From NCBI RefSeq assembly GCF_000205025.1, contig NZ_GL883760.1, positions 47,553 to 111,552 on the forward strand: a DNA stretch of 64,000 nucleotides, given 5' to 3'. Below the pieces are notes generated by a model, which was given only the letters and a program-made list of their open reading frames with translations, was not told the origin of the DNA and ran no database searches. The position numbers and the translations under genes are program-made. This DNA is from Parasutterella excrementihominis YIT 11859 (GTDB lineage Bacteria; Pseudomonadota; Gammaproteobacteria; Burkholderiales; Burkholderiaceae_F). This document shows positions 19,700-27,660 of the stretch, one piece after another; position 1 is the stretch's first letter, and each line of letters begins with the position of its first letter.

Positions 19700-20137
19700 A
19701 TGATTTCTTATGCGGTAACCCTTTCCGATGCGTTGACCCCGATCACTCTGATTTCCGGTGTCGGCCTGCTGTTGCTTGCCATGACAGCCCGCTACAACTA
19801 CACCACTGACCGAGTACGCGCCCTGCTTAAAGAGCGCCGCCAAAAAGCTCCGGCAGTTGATCCGGTTCTTGAGAAGGCTATCCGGCTCACCTATGAACGC
19901 AGCCACCTGTTAAAGAATGCGATTCTGGCTGTGACCACTTCAGCGGCCTTCTCCGGCATTCTCGTTTTGGTGACGATTCTCGAGCATCTTTCGGGCCTCA
20001 ACTTGGAGGTCTGGAAATCCACCATGCTGCTCACCGCCGTTGTATTCATTGTGGTCTCCACCATTTTCTTTGTGCTGGAAATCCAAATCTCTCTGAAGAC
20101 CATCCATACCTCCATCCGCATCGCGAGAGGCTCATAG
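19700..20137 (+). CDS. DUF2721-family membrane protein, copy 2
   Basis: A 145-residue paralogue of the preceding gene with the same three-helix layout (about 11-29, 76-98 and 107-128) and the same N-terminal motif SDALTPITLISGVGLLLL. It begins 10 bases after copy 1, with AGGAGA as ribosome binding site, so the two are co-transcribed and may form a hetero-oligomer. The function is not known. Confidence 0.75.
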   Translation: MISYAVTLSDALTPITLISGVGLLLLAMTARYNYTTDRVRALLKERRQKAPAVDPVLEKAIRLTYERSHLLKNAILAVTTSAAFSGILVLVTILEHLSGLNLEVWKSTMLLTAVVFIVVSTIFFVLEIQISLKTIHTSIRIARGS

Positions 20138-20154
20138 TGGTGCAGCTCCGCTGA

Positions 20155-20206
20155 ATATTTCCTCCAAAAAGGCGATGATGGAATCATCGTCATTGGAGGA
20201 AAATAT
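20155..20206 (+). promoter_or_regulatory. hairpin that encloses the ribosome binding site and start codon of the hdeD-like gene
   Basis: ATATTT-CCTCCAA (20155-20167) can pair with TTGGAGG-AAAATAT (20193-20206) in a 13-base-pair stem with one bulged A. An inner stem GATGAT/ATCATC (20173-20178 and 20182-20187, loop GGA) stacks within. The Shine-Dalgarno GGAGG and the first two bases of the ATG at 20205 are therefore base paired. This is what an RNA thermometer, or another switch controlling translation, would look like; a DNA operator is the alternative. Confidence 0.6.
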
Positions 20207-20795
20207 GACACAAAATAACGCAAACAATCGTGTGGTAAATGAACTGCTGAAGCCTCTTAAGAAGCGCAGCGGTGCAATGATCGGCTGGGGTATCTTCTGT
20301 ATCGTCCTCGGCACGATCGGATTATTTGCCCCGATCGCATTCTCGGTTGGCGTCACGATATTTATCGGCGCAATGCTTTTGGTTTCCGGTGCCACCGGCT
20401 TAGCCCTCTTCTGGAAAGCAGAAGGCTGGGGTGCAAGAACCGCCGCTATTATCCTTGCCCTTCTGACCGCTTTAACCGGTCTGCTTCTGATGTTCTATCC
20501 GATTGCCGGAACTGAAACACTCACGCTCTTCCTGGCCTCTTATTTCATCGCCATCGGTTTGGTTAAGTGCTGGGCAGCCTTATCTAACACGGATGCAAAA
20601 GGCTGGGGTCTGATGCTCTTCTCCGCTATCGTTTCCTTACTGTTAGGCGGCTGCCTGTGGTGGGGATGGCCTCAGAGTGCCACTTGGATCTTCGGCATCT
20701 TCGTTGCAATCGAACTGATCTTCGACGGATGGACCGCACTTATGTTCGGACTTGAAGTCAGAGCTCTTCCGGACGACGACAACGACAACAAGTGA
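20205..20795 (+). CDS. HdeD-family (DUF308) membrane protein
   Basis: A 196-residue membrane protein with about six hydrophobic helices from residue 24 to 190, similar to HdeD, an acid-resistance protein of E. coli. I chose the ATG at 20205 because GGAGG lies five bases upstream; an ATG ten codons earlier (20175) has no useful ribosome binding site. The gene follows the two DUF2721 genes after 67 bases and is closed by a strong terminator. The acid-resistance role is a family assignment only. Confidence 0.82.
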   Translation: MTQNNANNRVVNELLKPLKKRSGAMIGWGIFCIVLGTIGLFAPIAFSVGVTIFIGAMLLVSGATGLALFWKAEGWGARTAAIILALLTALTGLLLMFYPIAGTETLTLFLASYFIAIGLVKCWAALSNTDAKGWGLMLFSAIVSLLLGGCLWWGWPQSATWIFGIFVAIELIFDGWTALMFGLEVRALPDDDNDNK

Positions 20796-20815
20796 CTTGT
20801 AGCATCCAGAATTTC

Positions 20816-20859
20816 AAAATCCCGCGTTACGGTTTCGCAGAGCGGGATTTTTATTTTTC
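20816..20859 (+). terminator. rho-independent terminator after the hdeD-like gene
   Basis: AATCCCGC (20818-20825) pairs with GCGGGATT (20842-20849), followed by TTTATTTTT. On the opposite strand the stem is followed by TTTTG, so it may also stop transcripts from the convergent gene ending at 20908. Confidence 0.85.
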
Positions 20860-20907
20860 GGATTTAGTACACCCGACAGCTCGCCGGATGCCCTTTCAGA
20901 CCTCAGA

Positions 20908-22047
20908 TCACTCTTTCAGGTCTTTTTCCGATTCTTTCTGAACATCAGCCGTTAACTGATCAAGCATGTGATCGGAGAATTTCTCGAGACGATCGATCTG
21001 ATCTGCGCTGTCGAGCTTAAGAAGGTCATCCAAAGAAGCTTCCTGAACCGGATAGCTGTACTGCACACGGATGCCCTGAATAGTGTCATCGAGGGTGAAG
21101 GAGTTCAGGCGTTCAGACAAACCCTGCGGCAGAATAACCGGCAGTGTTTCTCTTCTCATCGGAGCTTCGTAAGCCGGCAGAATCGGCATCGGAGTTTCCG
21201 ACAAGTCTTTGAGCATTTCGAAAATATGAGCGAACGGCACGGAGATGTTCAGCATCATCACGTCGCGTTCCAAGTGAATGTATTCTTTACCCTCGATTGT
21301 CTCCGAGGACGGAACTCCGGAGGGAATAAGACCGGTTTCCCCGATGGACTGAGTCATGCACAGCGCAATGTCGGAGGTCCAGTCCGGAGCTTTGCCGATC
21401 TCGTAATAAACGTCCTGTTCCATGAGGTTGGCAATGGCATAGAACCCATAAGAAGGATTTTTCTCGGCAATGCTCTTTAAGATGGACTGAGCATGACGAA
21501 GGTTCTTAATCATGACCGGGAAACTGATGACGCGGAAAATGCCGTCTGGAGCGGCAAAATAAGTCGGCAGTCTCTTATCGCCCACAAGCCAAGTCAGATG
21601 GTACATCTCTTCGGCTTTTTTCTTTGCCAGCTGATCCCACATGGATGGGAGGCCGTTTTCGTAAAGCATGGCAAAGACTTGAATCAGCGGCGTGGTATCG
21701 GGCTGTTCCGTTGCGCTGCCCTCTTCGCCTTCCCAAACCTGAGTGGCCGTATAGCGGTGAGTGTTAGCGCCCCAATTCAGCGTAATTTTGGCCTTTTGCT
21801 GAGCGTCAGACCATTCCGCTCTCCAGCCCTCAGGAGTCAAAAGGAAAGTACCTTCGTTCAGCGGACCGAAAACTAAATACGGAGGAAGATCCGCCGGAGA
21901 TTTGACGGCTTCGGGTTTGAAGGCGCCCCAATTAAAAGCGTTCTTTGACGGAGAAGGTGCATTGACTAATGCAATCTGAAAAAGCTCGCCTAAATTCTTG
22001 TCGTCAAAAGGCCCCGGAGAAGCCTGTTTTTCTGTCTTGTCTGTCAT
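20908..22047 (-). CDS. unrecognised 379-residue protein
   Basis: I do not recognise this protein. It has no signal peptide or membrane segment and is acidic, especially at the C-terminus (DVQKESEKDLKE). The central part is mixed alpha/beta with many tryptophans and tyrosines; proline-rich stretches occur near 15-45 and 290-310. The start at 22047 is an ATG eight bases after AGGA; a TTG two codons upstream is in frame. It is a single-gene unit between two terminators, and codon use looks like its neighbours, so recent transfer is not indicated. Confidence 0.7.
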   Translation of the reverse strand: MTDKTEKQASPGPFDDKNLGELFQIALVNAPSPSKNAFNWGAFKPEAVKSPADLPPYLVFGPLNEGTFLLTPEGWRAEWSDAQQKAKITLNWGANTHRYTATQVWEGEEGSATEQPDTTPLIQVFAMLYENGLPSMWDQLAKKKAEEMYHLTWLVGDKRLPTYFAAPDGIFRVISFPVMIKNLRHAQSILKSIAEKNPSYGFYAIANLMEQDVYYEIGKAPDWTSDIALCMTQSIGETGLIPSGVPSSETIEGKEYIHLERDVMMLNISVPFAHIFEMLKDLSETPMPILPAYEAPMRRETLPVILPQGLSERLNSFTLDDTIQGIRVQYSYPVQEASLDDLLKLDSADQIDRLEKFSDHMLDQLTADVQKESEKDLKE

Positions 22048-22141
22048 ATGCAAAATCCTTCCGTTTCAATTCATTGTGTTCGGCAGAGTGTACACCGAGA
22101 ACGATTTACCGCTCTTTTTTCAAGACCGCTTTAAGCCGCCG

Positions 22142-22166
22142 AAAAAAGAAGGCCCCCGAAGGAGCC
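22142..22166 (-). terminator. rho-independent terminator after purL
   Basis: On the minus strand GGCTCC-TTCG-GGGGCC (22166-22151) forms a stem with a stable TTCG tetraloop, followed by TTCTTTTTT. It is 24 bases past the purL stop. Confidence 0.88.
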
Positions 22167-22189
22167 TCCTGTTCAAGATTGATAAAAAA

Positions 22190-25100
22190 TTAACCGACCC
22201 AGAAACGAGCGTTCTGGAAGATTCTTGCCCAAGGCGTTACGTTCTTCAGAAGCGGTGAACGCCAGGACATCTGGGTTGCACGCCAGCTGCGTTCAGGATG
22301 AGGCATCATAATCGTAGCGCGTCCGTCGGCCGTCGTAAATGCTGTCTTACCGCCGTGAGAGCCGTTCGGATTGAGCGGATAGATTTCCGTCGGCGTCTGT
22401 TTGGAATCCACGTAGCAAGCGGCGCAGATCGCTTCAGCCTCGTCGAGCGGATTGGCCCAATACGCACGTCCTTCACCGTGAGAGTTCACGATCGGAAGGG
22501 TGGCGCCGGTCATATCCGTGAAGAAGATAGACGGTGACTCGAGAATCTTGACATTGACCAAACGAGCTTCGAACTGCTCGGACAGGTTGCGGACGAAAGC
22601 GGGCCAATGCTCGGCACCGGGGATAAGATCCTTGAGCTGAGAAATCATCTGACAGCCGTTGCAGACGCCCAGCGTAAACGTTGTCGGCGTTTCGAAGAAG
22701 CGGCGGAATGAACTCTGCAGCTTGGCGTTGTGCAAAATGGTCTTTGCCCATCCGCCGCCAGCGCCCAACACGTCACCGTAGGAGAAACCGCCGCAGGCTG
22801 CTAAACCCACAAAGTCGGCAAGTTTGGCTCGGCCTTCGAGGAGGTCGGTCATATGCACGTCAACGGCATCAAAGCCTGCCTGCAGGAAGGCACTGGCCAT
22901 CTCGTTTTGGCTGTTAACGCCCTGCTCTCTCAAAATCGCAACTTTCGGACGAACGCCGGTGTTGATAAACGGAGCAGCGAGATTTTCTTCAGGATCAAAG
23001 CCCATCGTCAGCACTAAGCCGCCGTTGTGCTTGTCAGAGATCAGAGCGTATTCGCTGTCGGCGCATTCGGGATTGTCACGCATTCTGGCAATCTGCCAGC
23101 TGACTTCATTCCAAGCTTTCTGCAGGTCGACGCGGTCTTCAGAGAGAACGCATTTGCCTTCAAGATAAATATTGAGGTGGTCATCCTGCGTCAGGTTGCC
23201 CAGATACTTCAGCGACCAGCCCATACCGGCAGCCTCGAAGTCTCTTTCCACTTCGGCGGCACGCCCGCGGGCCACCTGAATGACGGCACCGAGTTCTTCG
23301 TTGAACAATGCTTGGTTAAGCGTGCGGTCTTTGCTCACAAGGGCATCAGCCACAATTTCAACGCCGACGTGGCTGGCAAACATCATTTCACAGAGTGCCG
23401 CAGCTAAGCCGCCGTCACTGCGGTCGTGATAAGCCAGGATGGCGCCTTTAGCAGACAGAGAGCGAATCAATTCCAGGAACTTTTTCAGCTCTTTGGGGTC
23501 TTCCATATCCGGAGTGACGGAATCAAAGCGCTGAGTCACCTGAGAGTAGACGGAGCCGCCGAGACGATCTTTGCCGTGTCCGAGGTCAATCAGCAGGAGG
23601 GAGCTGTCGCGAACCGTTTCGGCAAACATCGGCAGAAGGTTGTTTCGAATGTCATATACCGGTGCTGCCGCAGAAACTACCAAAGAAACGGGGGACACGA
23701 CGGTCTTCGCCTCTCCGGCCTGATCCTTCCAGGAAGTCTTCATGGAAAGAGAATCTTTACCGACGGGGATGCTGACGCCTAACTCCTGACAGAAGCAGCT
23801 TGCCGCACTGACGCCGTCATAAAGCGCGGCGTCCTGGCCTTTGGCGCCGCAGGCACCCATCCAGTTGGCAGACAGGATGATGCGGTCGAGATTTACGTCG
23901 GCGCTGACCAGATTCGTCAGCGCTTCGCCGATCGCCATACGGCTTGCTGCAGCCGCATTGGAGACGGCAATCGGCGTTTTCTCGCCCATCGCCATTGCTT
24001 CGCCCTTGAATTCTTCAAAGGAAACGGCCGTCACGGCAGCATCCGCAACCGGAACCTGCCAGGGACCGACCATCTGATCGCGGACAGTCATGCCGCCGAC
24101 CGTTCTGTCGCCGATCGTGATCAGGAACTTCTTGCTTCCGACGGTCGGATGAGCCAAAACTTCATACAAAGCTTTGCGTGTATCGACTGCTTTATCCGTT
24201 TCCATCTTCACGGGTTCGGCGTGTTCGGCATCGCGGTGCATCTTCGGCGTTTTGCCGAGCAAGACGCTCATCGGCATATCCACGGCGGGTTCTTCGCCGG
24301 GACCGCGCGTAACGACCAATTCGTCGTCGGCAGAAATCTCACCTAAAACAGCGTAGGGACAGCGTTCACGTTTGCAGTACTGATCAAACTGTTCAAGACG
24401 TGCCGGATCAATCGCCAAGGAATATCTTTCCTGAGACTCGTTGCACCAAATCTCGAGCGGGCTCATGCCGCTTTCTTCAACCGGAACTTTGTTCAGATCC
24501 AGTTTTGCGCCCTTGCCGGAAAGGTCTGCCAGTTCCGGCATCGCGTTGGAAAGACCTCCGGCCCCGATATCGTGAATTGCCAGAATCGGATTTTCTTCAC
24601 CGGCTTCCCAGCAGCGGTCGATTACTTCCTGAGCGCGGCGTTCCATTTCCGGGTTGCCGCGCTGAACGCTGGCGAAGTCTAAGGATTCACTGTTGGCTCC
24701 GGCGCCCATAGAAGAGGCTGCACCGCCGCCGATACCGATACGCATGCCCGGACCGCCCAGCACCACAAGGAGCGTGCCTGTCGGAAGTCCGAGTTTATGT
24801 GTCTGATCGTTGCGGATGTTGCCCAAGCCGCCGGCCAGCATAATAGGCTTGTGATAGCCGTAGCGAGTTCCGTCAACGTTGGCTTCGAAAGAGCGGAAGT
24901 ACCCAAGAATGTTGGGGCGGCCGAATTCGTTGTTAAATGCAGCGCCGCCGAGCGGACCCTCGATCATGATCTCAAGCGGAGAGGCCATACGGGAAGGTGC
25001 GCCGTAGTAGGGAGCGGCTTCGGAAGCCTTGCTGACGTCACGGTCGTTTTCCCAGCCTTGTTCGTGGCCCGGAATTCGAAGAGCGGAAACGGTAAAACCG

Positions 25101-26131
25101 GTTAAGCCGGCTTTAGGTCTTGCACCGCGGCCGGTCGCGCCTTCGTCACGAATTTCGCCGCCGGAACCGGTTGAGGCGCCGGGGAACGGAGAAATCGCGG
25201 TCGGATGATTATGCGTTTCTACTTTGAAAACCGAGTGTGTCGGTTCAACCACGGTGGAATAAGAACGGCCGCCAACGGCGTCTTCATTGCCGCGCGGGTA
25301 CATGCGGGCGGTATCGCCGCCCTCGAAAATAGCCGCATTGTCGGAGTACGCAACAATAGTTCCTTCCGGATGAGCCTTATGCGTTTCGCGGATCATGGAG
25401 AAGAGCGACTTGTCTTTCTTTTCTCCGTCGATGGTCCAGCTGGCGTTAAAAATCTTATGACGGCAGTGCTCGGAGTTAGCCTGAGCAAACATCATGAGCT
25501 CCACGTCTGTGGGGTTACGGTTCAGCTTGGTGAACGCATCAATCAAGTATTGGATTTCGTCTTCATTTAATGCCAAGCCGAGTTCGATGTTTGCCTTCTC
25601 AAGCGCTTCCCTGCCTTTCCCGATAATGTCGATAGACTGCATGCTCTTGCCTTTGGCATCGGCAAATACGATGGCCGGATTCACGTCCGGGCTCACGACG
25701 CTCTCTGTCATGCGATCATGCAGAACGGCAGCAACTGCCTCACGTTCCTCGGGCTTGAGGACGGCATTTCCTTTCAAAATCAATTCATAGCAAGTGCCTC
25801 GTTCCACTCGAAGCACTTTTCTGAGTCCGCAGTTATGAACGATATCCGTTGCCTTAGAAGCCCAGGGAGAGATCGTTCCCAAACGCGGGATAACCATGAA
25901 ACGCTCGGTCGAAGCAGTAACAATTGCTTCTTCACCGTAGTCGAGGATCGATACCAGCGTGTGAAACTCTTCAGAGGAAAGAGCGCCGTCTACATTGACA
26001 AAATGAATATAGCGGCTGTTGAGAGTAACAACTTCCGGACAGATCTTTTGAATCTTTTTCAAAAGACGTTCAGTCCTAAAGTCGGAAAGTGCACGTGAGG
26101 CATCGAGGCGTAACTGTGTCGTATTGCTCAT
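22190..26131 (-). CDS. purL: phosphoribosylformylglycinamidine synthase
   Basis: The large, single-chain FGAM synthase of purine biosynthesis, 1313 residues, as in other Gram-negative bacteria. It includes the N-terminal domain, two AIRS-like halves ([20 protein letters not shown] near 300; [11 protein letters not shown] near 790) and a C-terminal glutamine amidotransferase with LGVCNGCQM (catalytic Cys) and PHPERSWR (His-Glu). It stands alone with its own terminator. Its 5' region contains a PurR-like palindrome about 110 bases upstream. Confidence 0.97.
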   Translation of the reverse strand: MSNTTQLRLDASRALSDFRTERLLKKIQKICPEVVTLNSRYIHFVNVDGALSSEEFHTLVSILDYGEEAIVTASTERFMVIPRLGTISPWASKATDIVHNCGLRKVLRVERGTCYELILKGNAVLKPEEREAVAAVLHDRMTESVVSPDVNPAIVFADAKGKSMQSIDIIGKGREALEKANIELGLALNEDEIQYLIDAFTKLNRNPTDVELMMFAQANSEHCRHKIFNASWTIDGEKKDKSLFSMIRETHKAHPEGTIVAYSDNAAIFEGGDTARMYPRGNEDAVGGRSYSTVVEPTHSVFKVETHNHPTAISPFPGASTGSGGEIRDEGATGRGARPKAGLTGFTVSALRIPGHEQGWENDRDVSKASEAAPYYGAPSRMASPLEIMIEGPLGGAAFNNEFGRPNILGYFRSFEANVDGTRYGYHKPIMLAGGLGNIRNDQTHKLGLPTGTLLVVLGGPGMRIGIGGGAASSMGAGANSESLDFASVQRGNPEMERRAQEVIDRCWEAGEENPILAIHDIGAGGLSNAMPELADLSGKGAKLDLNKVPVEESGMSPLEIWCNESQERYSLAIDPARLEQFDQYCKRERCPYAVLGEISADDELVVTRGPGEEPAVDMPMSVLLGKTPKMHRDAEHAEPVKMETDKAVDTRKALYEVLAHPTVGSKKFLITIGDRTVGGMTVRDQMVGPWQVPVADAAVTAVSFEEFKGEAMAMGEKTPIAVSNAAAASRMAIGEALTNLVSADVNLDRIILSANWMGACGAKGQDAALYDGVSAASCFCQELGVSIPVGKDSLSMKTSWKDQAGEAKTVVSPVSLVVSAAAPVYDIRNNLLPMFAETVRDSSLLLIDLGHGKDRLGGSVYSQVTQRFDSVTPDMEDPKELKKFLELIRSLSAKGAILAYHDRSDGGLAAALCEMMFASHVGVEIVADALVSKDRTLNQALFNEELGAVIQVARGRAAEVERDFEAAGMGWSLKYLGNLTQDDHLNIYLEGKCVLSEDRVDLQKAWNEVSWQIARMRDNPECADSEYALISDKHNGGLVLTMGFDPEENLAAPFINTGVRPKVAILREQGVNSQNEMASAFLQAGFDAVDVHMTDLLEGRAKLADFVGLAACGGFSYGDVLGAGGGWAKTILHNAKLQSSFRRFFETPTTFTLGVCNGCQMISQLKDLIPGAEHWPAFVRNLSEQFEARLVNVKILESPSIFFTDMTGATLPIVNSHGEGRAYWANPLDEAEAICAACYVDSKQTPTEIYPLNPNGSHGGKTAFTTADGRATIMMPHPERSWRATQMSWRSPLLKNVTPWARIFQNARFWVG

Positions 26132-26241
26132 TTTTAAGCTTTGTTCCTGTGGGGGAATTCGCTTCCTCCGGGATTGTGGATCAAGATTGAAAGAGGTTTG
26201 GAGTCAGTATTCTAATATTTTCGACCTTGCTTCGGACCATT

Positions 26242-26257
26242 GGCGAAACGGTTTGCC
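26242..26257 (-). promoter_or_regulatory. PurR-like palindrome upstream of purL
   Basis: Read on the minus strand the site is GGCAAACCGTTTCGCC. It resembles the enterobacterial PurR operator pattern (GCAAACG-TTTGC) except at the centre and one flank. It lies about 110 bases upstream of the purL ATG. PurR of the LacI type is best known in gammaproteobacteria, so a regulator here is an inference. Confidence 0.35.
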
Positions 26258-26280
26258 TCGGTACTGCTGCTTAGGCCAAA

Positions 26281-26331
26281 AACAACAAATCCCAAGGCTC
26301 CGAATACTCAGAATTCCTTGGGATATTTTTT
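26281..26331 (-). terminator. rho-independent terminator after the glycerate kinase, possibly two-way
   Basis: ATCCCAAGG (26289-26297) pairs with CCTTGGGAT (26316-26324). On the minus strand it is followed by TTGTTGTTTTT; on the plus strand by ATTTTTTG. It lies 18 bases past the end of the glycerate kinase gene. Confidence 0.8.
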
Positions 26332-26348
26332 GCATATGTCGGTCTCAA

Positions 26349-27638
26349 TTACGGGATAAGGATGACACGGTAATCGTTGATGTTGGTCCTTGTGGGGCCG
26401 GTATCAAGCAAATCACCGAGTTTGCCGAAGAATTCCTCTGCATTATGTTCCTCAAGGTACTGCTGGGGATCTAAGCCCAATTCTTCGGCTCTAGCCATGC
26501 TGTCGGGACGCAGAATTGCACCGGCGGCCTCTCCGTTCCCGTCCACACCGTCGGTGTCTGTAGCCATGGCGTAGATAGGCTCACCCTTGAGTTCCTGAGC
26601 AAGCGCCAGCAGGAACTCTGAGCACGGGCCGCCCTTACCGATGCGTCGGCCGGTCAGCGTTACCGTGCACTCTCCGCCGGATAAAAGCACCACCGGTTTG
26701 CGGCGCGGCTTGGAGAGTTCGAGACGAACTTTGCGGGCAACCTGCTGAGCAACCGCTTTTGCTTCACCGGTAATACCGTCGCCGATAATAACCGGACGCA
26801 TGCCTTTCTCCTTAAAGAAAGCTGCTGCGACTTGCAGACCTTTGAAAGAGTTCGCAATGATCTTATTTTTGACGCCGCGCATTCTCGGATCACCGATTTT
26901 AGGAGTCTCGGGAATAATGCCGCGAGCACCGTTGCGCAGGTGATTCAAAATCGAGGGAGGAGCTTCGACATGCGCCTGGCTCAGATACCACAGAGCATCG
27001 GCATAAGTGGAGAAGTCTTCGGCACATGGTCCGGAGGCGATATCGGAGGGATTGTCGCCGACGGTGTCCGAAATAATCAGAGAAAGGACTTCGGCACCTT
27101 TAGCGCGGGCAGCCAATGCGAGCTGACCGCCTTTCACCTGTGAAACGTGTTTGCGGACAGCATTGATATGGTCGATGGAAGTGCCGGACTTCAGCAAATC
27201 CTCCGTCACCTTCCGAATATCTTCAATGGTGACGCCTTCGACAGGAAGAGAAAGAAGACTGGAGCCGCCGCCCGAAATCAAGGCAAGCAGCAAGCTGCCC
27301 TCTTTCAGATGGTCGAGCTGATCCATCATCTTCTGCGTTGCTTCCAAGTTTGATTTGTCCGGAATCGGATGAGAAGCCTCAAGTACCTGAATCTTATGAG
27401 TCTCCTCCGAATGGCCGTGGCGCGTGATCACCACGCCCGTTAAATCTTTTTCCGGCCAAGCCTGCTCCACCGCTGCAGCCATACTGGCGGCAGCCTTTCC
27501 TGCACCGACGACAACCACATCTCCTTGGAAGGTTGAAGGGATATGAGGCGGCACAACCTTATGAGGATCTGCGGCATCAATTGCTACATAGAAGGACTCT
27601 ACGAGGAGCTCTTCAAAACGGTCTTTTTCTTTAGTCAA
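26349..27638 (-). CDS. glycerate 2-kinase (DUF4147/MOFRL family)
   Basis: A 429-residue protein of the GckA/TtuD family, which phosphorylates D-glycerate to 2-phosphoglycerate. It has the N-terminal DUF4147 domain (VVVGAGKAAASMAAAVEQ near 41; LISGGGSSLLSLP near 120) and the C-terminal MOFRL domain with LLSGGECTVT and ATDTDGVDGNGEAAGA. It starts 22 bases after the uvrA stop, so it may be read from the uvrA promoter. No glyoxylate or tartrate genes are near to hint at the source of glycerate. Confidence 0.88.
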   Translation of the reverse strand: MTKEKDRFEELLVESFYVAIDAADPHKVVPPHIPSTFQGDVVVVGAGKAAASMAAAVEQAWPEKDLTGVVITRHGHSEETHKIQVLEASHPIPDKSNLEATQKMMDQLDHLKEGSLLLALISGGGSSLLSLPVEGVTIEDIRKVTEDLLKSGTSIDHINAVRKHVSQVKGGQLALAARAKGAEVLSLIISDTVGDNPSDIASGPCAEDFSTYADALWYLSQAHVEAPPSILNHLRNGARGIIPETPKIGDPRMRGVKNKIIANSFKGLQVAAAFFKEKGMRPVIIGDGITGEAKAVAQQVARKVRLELSKPRRKPVVLLSGGECTVTLTGRRIGKGGPCSEFLLALAQELKGEPIYAMATDTDGVDGNGEAAGAILRPDSMARAEELGLDPQQYLEEHNAEEFFGKLGDLLDTGPTRTNINDYRVILIP

Positions 27639-27660
27639 GGGAACCTCTGCTTTATCATTC

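Noticed and set aside
19249..20137. Toxin-antitoxin or defence gene pair
   Set aside because: The two small membrane proteins are paralogues of each other with DUF2721 features; no nuclease, antitoxin or defence domain is present.
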